A stretch of 56,358 nucleotides of DNA, taken from positions 1 to 56,358 of the IMG/VR virus record IMGVR_UViG_3300036770_007473. One strand, 5' to 3'. The translations under genes and the position numbers were made by a program. Below, one piece after another: positions 38,289-47,238 of the stretch. The stretch's first letter is position 1. Each line of letters opens with the position of its first letter. The DNA comes from a virus. The notes beneath the pieces are model-generated. The model was not told the origin of the DNA, searched no databases, and worked only from the letters and a program-made list of their open reading frames with translations.

Positions 38289-39053
38289 TTAAATCCAATT
38301 GGCTTTCACCACCGAATCCGATATTTCATGGGGTTTCGGATATCCATGGAAAATCATCACGTGCGTGTGGTTATCCAATACCGAACCTGCGCCGGGTCGC
38401 GCATATGTGCGATTTTTCATGTCCATACCACCGTCCTTGACCTGCCAGCGCCAACTCTTGACCAGGCCGGGATCTATGAATCTAGTGTCTTTTTCAGTGA
38501 GAACTGCGCTGAGATAGTCCTGGTCACCGTGATAGAGCCGAGTGATAGCATGGATGTTCTTGTCCCGAAAATCCTGCCAGATCCAATCGTAACGCACGGT
38601 ATCCCATAGCATCACGCTAGAGTTGATACCTTTCCAGTTAGGGCGCCATAGATGTCGGAAATCCCGTATGGTCCAAAAGTATCTGGGTTCCAGTCCGGTG
38701 ATCCAGTCTATGTTACGCACTATCACAGTATCCAGATCGAAATACAGCACACGCCCTTGTATTTGTCGGCTGTCAAACATCTGCATCTTGTACCACCATG
38801 CTCGTTTACGCCCAGCCATACCGGGCCAGTCTTCCAAGATGTGTTTGATCATGGTGGCCGGCACCGGGCGATCATGCTCAGTAAAAACATGGAAACGTAT
38901 TTCTGAGGTAAGATGCCTGTGTACCATGTTGTAGAGTTTTTCCACATACTCCCAGGCATAGAGATCGCCGTGGATCACACAGGCCACATCAAGCACAGCA
39001 GCGGCACGCTGTCGTTCTTGGCGTGCCAGGATGCGTTGCTGTTTGCTATCCAC
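38289..39053 (-). CDS. Glycosyltransferase, GT-A fold (GT8-like)
   Basis: A 254-residue enzyme. The nucleotide-sugar/metal motif is the DLD in GRVLYFDLDTVIVRNIDWIT. NSSVMLWDT and the terminal HTHVMIFHGYPKPHE (metal-binding His) fit the GT8 layout. GTG 39053 is preceded by GGAG at five bases and preferred over GTG 39059. It overlaps the GT8-GT17 fusion gene by a few bases. Sugar and acceptor are unknown. It ends the minus-strand half of the glycan island. Confidence 0.8.
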   Translation of the reverse strand: MDSKQQRILARQERQRAAAVLDVACVIHGDLYAWEYVEKLYNMVHRHLTSEIRFHVFTEHDRPVPATMIKHILEDWPGMAGRKRAWWYKMQMFDSRQIQGRVLYFDLDTVIVRNIDWITGLEPRYFWTIRDFRHLWRPNWKGINSSVMLWDTVRYDWIWQDFRDKNIHAITRLYHGDQDYLSAVLTEKDTRFIDPGLVKSWRWQVKDGGMDMKNRTYARPGAGSVLDNHTHVMIFHGYPKPHEISDSVVKANWI

Positions 39054-40554
39054 GATCACTCCACCATGGATATCGCTGTATCACTGCCAGAACTTTTTCT
39101 GGATAATTGGGCTCTACCAGAGTAGTGGCACATTTGTGATTGACCGCGAGATCTGCCCGATTCTGAGAAAAATAGTCATACACTTGATCCGCATCTCTGT
39201 GCTGTGTTTCTATGCAGCTCACGACCTTGCTCTTGATGCTGCCTTCGTCCCCCATCCATCCCCAATGCCAGCCCACATTGCCTTCGGTCCATACACAATG
39301 GCTGCGATCTTTCTTTTTTTGCGCGGTACCTACACCTGCCATGACGCCTTTATAGAGTTTGCAAGGATCCTGGAAATGGCGTTTCTTGGCCACCACATTT
39401 CCGGCCCAGTTCCTGTTGAGTTTCTGGTCGAATCTGTGCATGTACATCTCCAGGCTGCAACTCACAGGGCGGTCGCTTCTTTCCAACTGCAAAAATATGT
39501 CCGACACTCGGTCAGGGTCCAGTATTTCGTCGAGATCACTGTGCATGACTATGTCATCATCGTTACAGTCCGCATAACCCTCTGCTATCGCGGCACGCTG
39601 GCCATTTTCGATGTCCCAGTTGCTCCATCCTTCTGGCACATCCAATTTTATCACTTTCAATCGATCTCCGAGATGCGCATATCTCTCGATGTTGTCAGAG
39701 AGATTATAAGGCTTGGGCAATCCACTGAGTGTGCGATTGCCTTCGCACACTACCCAGCGATCCACCCAGTGTTTGGTGAGATCTATGCGCAGATCTAGCA
39801 TGTCGAATTCGTTATTAAAAAGAAAAGTATCAATTATCATAGGTCTTCCTAACCAATATCTTATCACGTCAGGATGGTAGAGATTGTTCCATGGTTTGCG
39901 ATTGCCGCTGCAAAAAAGTATGGCTGCTTCACCATTGGTGCGTTGCCGCCTGAATCTATCTGTGCGTATGGTACTATCTATGACATCTTGTATGATGCCA
40001 TGTGATTTGCTCGCTGCCACAAACGCTTGCTCTACTCCTACGCGATCGTGCCCTGGCGCATTGTTGTAGACTTCTATCCAGTGTTCAAATGGTTTGCTGC
40101 AAAATCGTTCCCAGATGTCACTGTGGTCGCCTTCCCAGTACATGATGGCAGAACAACTGATGTCACCACGCCAGGGATCGTTGCTCATCAAGAAACTGTG
40201 TCCGCGGCATTGCTCGATGAGATCAGCAAAATCGTCCACGATCAGCATGTCGAGATCGATGAACAGAGTACGACCAGTGAATCCGTGCTCTGCTCTGTGT
40301 ATCTGTATTTTCTGCCATGACTTCCAGCAGTGTTTGCGATCGCCGATGATGTCGATCAAGGGTCGGGTCTCGCAGAATTCCAGTTCAGCATCTGTCACAC
40401 ACACAAAACGGAACGGCACAGAGAGATGCTGTGTGATAGCATTGAGCATACGGCGCACTACATCTGGTGTCCATCCTGCCGACTCATTGACCTTGAGCAG
40501 GGTCACGATAGTCACTGCATCATCAGAACTGGTAGATGATCTGGTAATGGTCAT
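39046..40554 (-). CDS. Two-domain glycosyltransferase: GT8-like plus GT17-like
   Basis: About 502 residues from ATG 40554 (a GTG a few codons later is an alternative; no clear Shine-Dalgarno sequence at either). The N-terminal domain (about 1-230) is GT8-like with TLFIDLDMLIVDDFADLI and ISCSAIMYW. The C-terminal domain (about 240-500) is GT17-like: MIIDTFLFNNEFDMLDLRID, then VDRWVVCEGNRTLSG and DIVMHSDLDEILDPDRV; GT17 contains beta-1,4-mannosyl N-acetylglucosaminyltransferases. The fusion could add two consecutive sugars. It overlaps the methyltransferase gene upstream by 32 bases. Confidence 0.82.
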   Translation of the reverse strand: MTITRSSTSSDDAVTIVTLLKVNESAGWTPDVVRRMLNAITQHLSVPFRFVCVTDAELEFCETRPLIDIIGDRKHCWKSWQKIQIHRAEHGFTGRTLFIDLDMLIVDDFADLIEQCRGHSFLMSNDPWRGDISCSAIMYWEGDHSDIWERFCSKPFEHWIEVYNNAPGHDRVGVEQAFVAASKSHGIIQDVIDSTIRTDRFRRQRTNGEAAILFCSGNRKPWNNLYHPDVIRYWLGRPMIIDTFLFNNEFDMLDLRIDLTKHWVDRWVVCEGNRTLSGLPKPYNLSDNIERYAHLGDRLKVIKLDVPEGWSNWDIENGQRAAIAEGYADCNDDDIVMHSDLDEILDPDRVSDIFLQLERSDRPVSCSLEMYMHRFDQKLNRNWAGNVVAKKRHFQDPCKLYKGVMAGVGTAQKKKDRSHCVWTEGNVGWHWGWMGDEGSIKSKVVSCIETQHRDADQVYDYFSQNRADLAVNHKCATTLVEPNYPEKVLAVIQRYPWWSDRG

Positions 40555-41167
40555 AGACAGGCAGGATGTTTTTCGATTCCAGGTACTCCACGATGCAACG
40601 ACCCTTTCCAGTCCTTCGACCGTCGTTGGCAAAACGAGCATTGTCATCGATGGCTACCACTGTGCCCGGGCGCAGGAAGGGCTCAATGGTCTGGAATTCT
40701 CTGAGATGGTGCTCAGCGCTGGGAGTGTCATCTTGCCATTTGACATCATAACTGTCAAGATAAAAAAGATCTATCTGATCGAGATCTGGTTGTTGCTGGA
40801 GCCAGGCCACACTGTCGCTGCAAAATACCGAAAATCGATCGCAGGAGATATGCTGCCGGGCTCGCTCACAGGCATCTGGGTTGATATCCACACTGCGCAC
40901 CCATCCGCCGGCGATGTCCACAAAAGATGAAAACAACACCGCGCTTTGGCCGTCTTTCCAGTTTCCAGGATCTCTGCAGGTACCAGTCTCGATGATATGA
41001 TATTCCGATCGCGGATTTTTTAACAGGAGGTCAAACATCAGTCGGAATCCATCGATGCGTTGGCCTAATCCGGGCCGCAGTCCTCGTTTGGCAGCATGCT
41101 TGTCTGCTGGTATTCGTTCGGCCAACAAGGGCGCAAACTGTTCCTGATACACACTGCGCCAAGTCAT
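40523..41167 (-). CDS. SAM-dependent methyltransferase, class I
   Basis: A 214-residue enzyme from ATG 41167 (ATGA overlap). Motif I is YHIIETGTCRDPGNWKDGQS, motif II VRSVDINPDACERA, then LFYLDSYDVKW and VVAIDDNARF. This matches the Methyltransf_24-like group often seen next to phage and bacterial glycosyltransferases, where they methylate sugars. Lies between another methyltransferase and the GT8-GT17 gene. Confidence 0.78.
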   Translation of the reverse strand: MTWRSVYQEQFAPLLAERIPADKHAAKRGLRPGLGQRIDGFRLMFDLLLKNPRSEYHIIETGTCRDPGNWKDGQSAVLFSSFVDIAGGWVRSVDINPDACERARQHISCDRFSVFCSDSVAWLQQQPDLDQIDLFYLDSYDVKWQDDTPSAEHHLREFQTIEPFLRPGTVVAIDDNARFANDGRRTGKGRCIVEYLESKNILPVYDHYQIIYQF

Positions 41168-41733
41168 CGTGGATCCTGCGGTTTGGTCACTATCCAGCAT
41201 CGCCCACTCTTGGACACACGAACTTCCAGTGGACGGAAAAAATCTTCTACTGCTCGGCACACTTCTGGCCAGCCTTTGGTATAGTCGTCCCCGCCAAAGT
41301 GCCGGCCTGGTCGGACCTTGGGCCACCATGCTCGGAGATCTTGCATCACGGCATCGTAGGTGTGTCCAGCATCAACATAGCAAAAATCCACTGAACCGTC
41401 GACGAAGCGGTCAGCTGCCTGCCAACTCTGAGATTTTATCACAGTGATCTGATCACGTATGGGTGAGATATTCTTGTGGAAATCTTGCTCCAGTGTCTGT
41501 AATTCTTGCCATCCTTGATGTTCCACTCCGCCGTCCCAGGTATCCACGCAGAAAAAAGGTCCCAGTTTGCCGCGGTTGATGAGTTCTACCACACAATAAG
41601 CCGCGCTGCGACCCATCCAAGAGCCCAATTCTACCCAGGTGCCGCCCGAAGGAAATCTTTCTATGGCGAGATCCAGCATGATGGTATTTCGATGGCTCAT
41701 GAAGCCTTCTACATCTTGATAAAAATGTTCCAT
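41164..41733 (-). CDS. SAM-dependent methyltransferase, class I
   Basis: A 189-residue enzyme from ATG 41733 (MEHFYQDVEGFMSHRN). Motif I TWVELGSWMGRSAAY, motif II FFCVDTWDGG, and VDFCYVDAGHTYDAVMQDLR with the acidic catalytic region. Same broad group as its downstream neighbour. The ATG lies seven bases after a GGTAAATA late element, without a Shine-Dalgarno sequence, back-to-back with the plus-strand promoter of the nucleotidyltransferase-cupin gene. Longer in-frame starts run into that promoter. Confidence 0.78.
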   Translation of the reverse strand: MEHFYQDVEGFMSHRNTIMLDLAIERFPSGGTWVELGSWMGRSAAYCVVELINRGKLGPFFCVDTWDGGVEHQGWQELQTLEQDFHKNISPIRDQITVIKSQSWQAADRFVDGSVDFCYVDAGHTYDAVMQDLRAWWPKVRPGRHFGGDDYTKGWPEVCRAVEDFFRPLEVRVSKSGRCWIVTKPQDPR

Positions 41734-41740
41734 GATTTGA

Positions 41741-41768
41741 TATTTACCATAATCTGCGCCTATAAATA
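41741..41768. promoter_or_regulatory. Back-to-back late promoters in a 40-base divergent gap
   Basis: Minus-strand GGTAAATA (41748-41741) faces ATG 41733; plus-strand TATAAATA (41761-41768), a perfect T4 late element, is followed after five bases by ATG 41774. Neither start has a Shine-Dalgarno sequence. Confidence 0.75.
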
Positions 41769-41773
41769 TTTCC

Positions 41774-42544
41774 ATGAAAACCATCGTTCTTGTTACCGGG
41801 GGGTTCGATCCCATCCACAGCGGACACATAGCATATTTCAAAGCAGCACGAACACTGGGCGACATGTTAATTGTCGGCCTCAATAGTGACGAATGGCTTG
41901 AGCGTAAAAAAGGTCGTGCGTTCATGCCATGGAATGAACGGCTATGCATAATCAACAACCTTGCCATGATAGACGAGGTTTATACCTTTGACGACGAGGA
42001 CGGATCTGCACGGCAGTTCATACATCAGGTCCGGGCACATTATCCCGATGCACGACTGGTGTTTGCCAACGGCGGAGATCGCACAGATAAAAATATACCC
42101 GAGATGGATGTGGGTGATCCCAACATCACATTCGAATTTGGAGTGGGCGGATCTAACAAAGCCAATTCCAGTTCTTGGATATTGGAGGAGTGGAAGGCAC
42201 CGCGCACCCGCAGGACCTGGGGATACTATCGTGTGCTGTATGAATCTCCAGGAGTGAAAGTCAAAGAACTCACAGTGGATCCGGGTGCGTCGTTGAGCAT
42301 GCAGAGGCATCAAGATCGACGAGAATTCTGGTTGGTCAGTTCCGGAGAAGCCACGGTATACAGCCTCAACAGATCCACCGATGCAGAGTTACTGGGCCGC
42401 TACAGTTGCCACCAATATCTACACATCGGCCTGCACGAATGGCATCAGTTAGTGAACGAAGATCCCAATCCTCTCAAGATCGTGGAGATACAGTACGGAG
42501 ATCGCTGCGAGGAAGAGGATATAGAAAGAAAGTTTTTGGGATGA
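41774..42544 (+). CDS. Cytidylyl/adenylyltransferase fused to a cupin
   Basis: A 256-residue fusion. Residues 1-140 are a HIGH-type nucleotidyltransferase (VTGGFDPIHSGHIAYFKAAR, DMLIVGLNSDEWL), as in RfaE-C and glycerol-phosphate cytidylyltransferases. Residues about 145-256 are a cupin like the C-terminal domain of mannose-6-phosphate isomerase/ManC: WGYYRVLYESPGVKVKELTV, LSMQRHQDRREFWLVSSGEA, HEWHQL. It could both activate and isomerise a sugar phosphate for the glycan genes. The A of the ATG coincides with the predicted +1 of the late promoter. Confidence 0.85.
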   Translation: MKTIVLVTGGFDPIHSGHIAYFKAARTLGDMLIVGLNSDEWLERKKGRAFMPWNERLCIINNLAMIDEVYTFDDEDGSARQFIHQVRAHYPDARLVFANGGDRTDKNIPEMDVGDPNITFEFGVGGSNKANSSSWILEEWKAPRTRRTWGYYRVLYESPGVKVKELTVDPGASLSMQRHQDRREFWLVSSGEATVYSLNRSTDAELLGRYSCHQYLHIGLHEWHQLVNEDPNPLKIVEIQYGDRCEEEDIERKFLG

Positions 42545-43227
42545 AACCCATTCCTGTATTCGTGGGCTATGATCCCAGAGAAGCCATAGCCTATCATGTG
42601 TGTACCAACAGTATCATTCGCAATGCCTCGGCACCAGTGGCCATCATACCCGTGGCCTTGAACCTGTTCCAGGACTATGAAGAAACACATGGCGACAACT
42701 CAAATCATTTCGTTTACACACGTTTCTTGGTACCACATCTCATGGGATTTTCGGGCCGTGCTATATTCATCGACGGTGACATGATCGTGCGCGGAGACAT
42801 AGTGGAACTCTACGACAGTTTTGTCCTAGGCAATGACGTGGCCGTGGTCAAGCATGATTACAAAACACGAATGCCGGTGAAATACATGGGCGCTCCCAAC
42901 GAAGACTATCCGCGCAAAAACTGGAGCTCGGTGATAGTCTGGGATTGCCAAACCTACACCAATCGCAAACTGACACCGGAATTCGTGCAATCGCAGCCTG
43001 GCAGTTTCTTGCATAGATTTAGTTGGATCCCGGAGGATCGTATCCAGGAATTGCCCGCAGAATGGAACTGGTTACCCGACGAGTACGGTGCCAATGCCGA
43101 TGCCAAACTCTTGCACTACACTCTGGGTACACCCTGTTTCCATGAGTTCGCCGACACTCCGCAAGGGGATCTCTGGCACCGAGAGCGCATACTCACAGAG
43201 TACTGTCAGCAGAGCGGCATCAGATGA
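42541..43227 (+). CDS. Glycosyltransferase, GT-A fold (GT8-like)
   Basis: A 228-residue enzyme: MKPIPVFVGYDPREAIAYHV, then NHFVYTRFLVPHLMGFSGRA and IFIDGDMIVRGDI with the DGD metal motif, WSSVIVWDC, and KLLHYTLGTPCFHEF with the His motif. The shape is typical of phage glycosyltransferases. ATGA overlaps with both neighbours. Substrates unknown. Confidence 0.82.
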   Translation: MKPIPVFVGYDPREAIAYHVCTNSIIRNASAPVAIIPVALNLFQDYEETHGDNSNHFVYTRFLVPHLMGFSGRAIFIDGDMIVRGDIVELYDSFVLGNDVAVVKHDYKTRMPVKYMGAPNEDYPRKNWSSVIVWDCQTYTNRKLTPEFVQSQPGSFLHRFSWIPEDRIQELPAEWNWLPDEYGANADAKLLHYTLGTPCFHEFADTPQGDLWHRERILTEYCQQSGIR

Positions 43228-43766
43228 AGAAAAAACATCTCGGTGGACACATGAATATCACAAATTTAGATGCTCCTGTGTTTGAATTCCTGGTAAGCAA
43301 TTACCATATCACAAGCATGGTCGATATTGGCTGTGGCCCGGGAGGTATGAAATCGATGGCAGAAAATTTCAAGGTTGACTGGTTCGGTATTGACGGAGAC
43401 GAATCCATAATTTTCCACAGTGATAACACTCGTTGTCATGATTTTTCCACTGGAATTCTTGATCTGGATCTGACTTTTGATCTGGCATGGTCGGTAGAAT
43501 TTTTAGAGCATGTGCAAGAAAAATTTATTCCAAACTTCATGCCGCTATTTTCCAAATCAAAATATGTCTTGATCACAGCAGCGTTGCCTGGTGCGCCCGG
43601 ACATCATCATGTGAACTGCCAGACAAATGATTATTGGATAGAAATTTTTTCAAGCCATGGATTTCGATATCAGGAACAACAGACATTGCATCTGAGATCT
43701 ATCAGCGAAATGAGAAAAGAGTTTTTTAAAAAAAGCGGGATGTTTTTTATTAAGGATAATTCTTAA
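43224..43766 (+). CDS. SAM-dependent methyltransferase, class I
   Basis: A 180-residue enzyme: motif I MVDIGCGPGGMKSMAENF, motif II DWFGIDGDE, then FDLAWSVEFLEHVQEKFIP and YVLITAALPG. It is of the type-11/23 class that methylates small molecules or sugars. AT-rich compared with its neighbours. Coupled to the upstream glycosyltransferase by ATGA and to the next gene by TAATG. Confidence 0.82.
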   Translation: MKKKHLGGHMNITNLDAPVFEFLVSNYHITSMVDIGCGPGGMKSMAENFKVDWFGIDGDESIIFHSDNTRCHDFSTGILDLDLTFDLAWSVEFLEHVQEKFIPNFMPLFSKSKYVLITAALPGAPGHHHVNCQTNDYWIEIFSSHGFRYQEQQTLHLRSISEMRKEFFKKSGMFFIKDNS

Positions 43767-44554
43767 TGACTGATTGGATTTTCCTCAGCAAGGGTGGAGC
43801 CGATCAATATATCAATCAATTTGCCGCTGGTAGTGGAGGCTGTGTTACCAACACGGATAATTTTGAATATGAATTCAGTGATCGACCCATCGTGCTGAGA
43901 GGCATCCTAAAACACAAAATCATGCAGCGTTGTTGGCAAGATCATAGAGATTTTTACTACATGGACACAGGGTATTTTGGTAACGGTGTCAATAAACTCT
44001 ACCATCGTATAGTGAAAAATGACCTACAACACGGAGATATCCGACCTAGGTCCGCTGATCGATGGAATTCTTTGCGCATCTCTTTGCCCAAGAAATCAAG
44101 GAAAGGACGACGCATAATCGTGGCGGCACCAGATGAAAAACCTTGTAGATTCTACGGCATCGATCAGCAGACCTGGATACGAGATACTGTCGCCGAACTG
44201 CAGAAACACACTGATCGGCCCATAGTGGTACGTGAACGTGCGTCACGACGTATCGATCGTGTGCAGCATGATCCTCTGCGTGCAGTGTTACAGGACGACG
44301 TGCATGCCTTGGTTACGTTTAACAGCAATGCAGCCGTAGAAAGCATACTGGAGGGAGTACCGGTGTTTGTCACAGCGCCCACACATGCAGCCGCTGCCGT
44401 GGGCAATAGAGATCTTTCTCAAATTGAAAATCCCGCATGGCCTGATCAAGATAAATTATACGCATGGGCCTGCCATCTGGCCTATGGCCAGTTTCATGTT
44501 AATGAGTTGAAAAATGGCACAGCCTATAGGATATTGAATGAAGATAATTGTTAG
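43766..44554 (+). CDS. Capsule-synthesis-type glycosyltransferase-like protein, copy 1
   Basis: A 262-residue protein: MTDWIFLSKGGADQYINQFA; PIVVRERASRR; then VHALVTFNSNAAVESILEGV then PVFVTAP and AVGNRDLSQIENPAWPDQDK. The order (H/N-S-x-x-x-x-E-x-I-x-G-V-P-V-F-V ... GN.DLS.IE.P..PD...W) resembles KpsS/KpsC-type capsule polysaccharide proteins of GT-B fold. Three paralogs follow in this island. Donor and acceptor unknown. It overlaps the next paralog by 17 bases. Confidence 0.6.
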   Translation: MTDWIFLSKGGADQYINQFAAGSGGCVTNTDNFEYEFSDRPIVLRGILKHKIMQRCWQDHRDFYYMDTGYFGNGVNKLYHRIVKNDLQHGDIRPRSADRWNSLRISLPKKSRKGRRIIVAAPDEKPCRFYGIDQQTWIRDTVAELQKHTDRPIVVRERASRRIDRVQHDPLRAVLQDDVHALVTFNSNAAVESILEGVPVFVTAPTHAAAAVGNRDLSQIENPAWPDQDKLYAWACHLAYGQFHVNELKNGTAYRILNEDNC

Positions 44555-45569
44555 TCTAGCCAGCGGAGCCAACAACATTGAACGGGATGTCATGCGCAAG
44601 TTCTACTGTGGCATACTGAGGTACTATGCTAGAACCACTGGTCTACCACTGCGAGGAGAGAAAAAAACCATCGATTGGGCTCTGGGTAAACAGTACGGTA
44701 TTGATCTCAGACTCAGTTACGACATCGACCCGGGCTCGTGCGATATCGCTGTACAGTTTGGTGCAGCCAAACCTCGAGATCAAGAACATCATGTGGTCAG
44801 ACAAAATCTAGCCAAAGGTGCTACTCATCTCATACACATAGAGACACCTTTGCTGGGACGTCGCATAGTGCAACGCAATCAACACGAGTACTACCGCATC
44901 GGAGTGGATGGATTTCTCAATGGATCGGCACGATTCCATCCTGAAGACACGCCTTTAGATCCTGATCGGTTGGATCAAATGCAGAACGATCTTGGTGTAC
45001 AATTTATCGGATGGAAAAATCATCAGCACGGTTCTGTGCTAATCCTCACCCAACTCATTGGCGACGCCAGTCTCAGAGGACAAAATCACAGTGAGTGGGT
45101 CAGCGATACAATCAAGGCCATACGATCTATCACTGATAGGCCCATCGTGGTACGCACGCATCCTTCTATGTCTGCCAAGGCTCGCCAGGAATTTTTTTCA
45201 GGGCTAGATTCGCTGATCATGTCTAATCCAGCGAATCTTACCTGGAGTGATGGATCACAGGTACCTCTAGCCCACGATCTTGATCAAGCCGGCATCTGCG
45301 TGACTTACAGCAGTGGCAGCACCATAGACGCTGTATTGGCCGGTGTGCCCTGCATTACCATGGATCAGGGCAATCTTGCCTATCCTGTATCGGAATGGGA
45401 TATTCAAAATATCGCCGCACCTTATACGGCCAAAAATAAAGAGATACGAGATTGGCTGCTGAGGCTGGCCTATAGCCAATGGAATCTAGAGGAAATTGCG
45501 CAAGGGCGTGCGTGGCAACATGTGATAGACATCCTGCAGGAACAGAACATAGATTTGACCAGATCATGA
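44538..45569 (+). CDS. Capsule-synthesis-type glycosyltransferase-like protein, copy 2
   Basis: A 343-residue paralog, the longest of the four. MKIIVSLASGANNIERDVMR at the start; TKAIRS-like helix then DRPIVVRTHPSMSAKARQEF (R.HP motif); then ICVTYSSGSTIDAVLAGVPC with the SxSTxxDAxxAGVP segment; then SEWDIQNIAAPY and LAYSQWNLEEIAQGRAW. The R.HP and SS..IDAVL.GVP elements are the usual GT-B donor-site features of capsule enzymes. ATGA overlap with the third copy. Confidence 0.6.
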   Translation: MKIIVSLASGANNIERDVMRKFYCGILRYYARTTGLPLRGEKKTIDWALGKQYGIDLRLSYDIDPGSCDIAVQFGAAKPRDQEHHVVRQNLAKGATHLIHIETPLLGRRIVQRNQHEYYRIGVDGFLNGSARFHPEDTPLDPDRLDQMQNDLGVQFIGWKNHQHGSVLILTQLIGDASLRGQNHSEWVSDTIKAIRSITDRPIVVRTHPSMSAKARQEFFSGLDSLIMSNPANLTWSDGSQVPLAHDLDQAGICVTYSSGSTIDAVLAGVPCITMDQGNLAYPVSEWDIQNIAAPYTAKNKEIRDWLLRLAYSQWNLEEIAQGRAWQHVIDILQEQNIDLTRS

Positions 45570-46519
45570 AAGTGATAAGTTATCTGGCTACACTGCCGCA
45601 AAAACTTTTATCTACGCAGAGATCTGATGCACCAAAAATACAGACTTTGCAGAAATTTGTGCAAGGTGTGTGCGTGGTTGGTGATCAAGGCATAGTGTCT
45701 GCTGACATGCAATACCAGGATTGCGATGTGGCTGTGATGTTGGGTTGGGTGCATGAACATGGAAAATCTGCTCCGCATCTACAGTTTCGACAAGATCTAC
45801 TGACTAGACAACAGCAACGCGGTGGTCGTGTGGTCATTGCCGACAGCAACTTATTTTTGTATGCCAATCTCGACAACCCTCACCGGATCACACGCTACAG
45901 TTTTGACGGAGTGTTCCCTGACACCGGTGAATACTGCGACACCGAGCCAGATCCCAGACGGTGGCAACAGATAAAACAGACCATGAGCGTCGATCTCAGA
46001 TCCTGGCGCGATCAAGGAAATCATATACTGATGTGCCTACAACGCGACGGAGGATGGAGCATGGCTGGATTCAGCGTGGTAGACTGGGCATTGATCACTG
46101 CCAAACAGATCCGTCAACACAGCAATCGACCCATCAGGATCCGTCCTCATCCTGGTGACAAGAAAGCCGGCAGATACTGTCGAGACATCCTAGAATTATT
46201 TGCGAAACATGGTATTCAAAATGTGTCATTGAGTGACAGCAACACTGCCCTGACCAGAGATTTTAAACATTGCTGGGCCATGGTATGCCACAACAGCAGC
46301 CCCGGTGTAGCAGCTGCTATCGAAGGCATACCAGTGTTTGTGACCGATCCGATGCGTAGCCAGGCACGAGAGGTGGCCAATACTGACATTGCCATGATAG
46401 AAAATCCGCTGCTACCGGATCGAGATGCATGGATACAGCGCATCAGCCAGTTTCACTGGAGTTATGCAGATCTCGAATCGGGTGCTTGCTGGCAACACAT
46501 GAGGAAATGGGTACGATGA
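45566..46519 (+). CDS. Capsule-synthesis-type glycosyltransferase-like protein, copy 3
   Basis: A 317-residue paralog from ATG 45566. MKVISYLATLPQKLLSTQRS; GGWSMAGFSVVDWALITAKQ; NRPIRIRPHPGDKKAGRYCR (RPHPGD); then CWAMVCHNSSPGVAAAIEGI then PVFVTDP, ANTDIAMIENPLLPDRDAW. Closely parallels copies 1 and 4 in the last third. Tandem duplication with divergence at the N-terminus suggests different acceptors for a shared donor type. ATGA overlaps on both sides. Confidence 0.6.
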   Translation: MKVISYLATLPQKLLSTQRSDAPKIQTLQKFVQGVCVVGDQGIVSADMQYQDCDVAVMLGWVHEHGKSAPHLQFRQDLLTRQQQRGGRVVIADSNLFLYANLDNPHRITRYSFDGVFPDTGEYCDTEPDPRRWQQIKQTMSVDLRSWRDQGNHILMCLQRDGGWSMAGFSVVDWALITAKQIRQHSNRPIRIRPHPGDKKAGRYCRDILELFAKHGIQNVSLSDSNTALTRDFKHCWAMVCHNSSPGVAAAIEGIPVFVTDPMRSQAREVANTDIAMIENPLLPDRDAWIQRISQFHWSYADLESGACWQHMRKWVR

Positions 46520-47238
46520 ACATAGATGTGATAACCAGTTTCAACCAAAAATATTTTGATATAATTGGTAACCGATGTGTATCTACTTGGTTGAAACATT
46601 GGCCTCGTGACATGATACTGACCTGTTATGTGGAGAACATGCGCATCCCTAATCTTACTCGCACGCGCCAAATTGAGTTTGACCAGTTGGGATCACATTA
46701 TCGAGATTTCCAAGCTGCGCCGGTCAAAGGTCGTGTGCATACCTTTGCCAAAAAAGCGTTTTCGGTGATCCATGCTATGCACCACAGCAGCGCAGATCGA
46801 ATCGTTTGGCTGGATGCAGATGTGCTGACTCTCCGTGCAGTTGATCGAGTCTTGTTAGAACATATCATGCCCGATGATGTTGTGAGCACTCACATGGGTG
46901 TGACCTATAGTGCAGATGGGCGAGGCCGGCCTGGCTCATGGTTGGTGCCCGAGACCGGTGTGTTTGTGCTTAACACGCGACATGAAAGATTTTGTGCTTT
47001 CCGTGATGAGTACACCAGACGATATCAAGATCAAGATTTCGTAGGCCTTAGACGCAGTTACGACAATGATGTATATGGTGCAGTGATCACCAAACTGGAC
47101 ATTCCATCACTTGATCTCTGTGCCGATCTCAAAAAACCCTATAAAACTCCTCTCAAACACACTGTGTTAGGAGAGTATCTACATCACTACAAAGCCAAAC
47201 ACAGCAAAGATCACTTTGCTGCCACAGCAGACCAGTAA
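46516..47238 (+). CDS. Glycosyltransferase, GT-A fold, DAD motif
   Basis: A 240-residue enzyme from ATG 46516: MNIDVITSFNQKYFDIIGNR, TWLKHWPRDMILTCYVENM, then DRIVWLDADVLTLRAVDRVL with the DAD metal motif, then ETGVFVLNTRHERFCAFRDE. The TSFNQKYFD start and WLDADV motif also appear in the opposite-strand gene 47211-48047, so these are convergent paralogs. Their 3' ends overlap by 28 bases. Last gene of the main plus-strand block. Confidence 0.78.
   Translation: MNIDVITSFNQKYFDIIGNRCVSTWLKHWPRDMILTCYVENMRIPNLTRTRQIEFDQLGSHYRDFQAAPVKGRVHTFAKKAFSVIHAMHHSSADRIVWLDADVLTLRAVDRVLLEHIMPDDVVSTHMGVTYSADGRGRPGSWLVPETGVFVLNTRHERFCAFRDEYTRRYQDQDFVGLRRSYDNDVYGAVITKLDIPSLDLCADLKKPYKTPLKHTVLGEYLHHYKAKHSKDHFAATADQ

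Noticed and set aside
40555-40647. N-terminal extension of the GT8-GT17 gene
   Set aside because: This stretch is coding for the methyltransferase C-terminus in another frame and the extension has unnatural composition.
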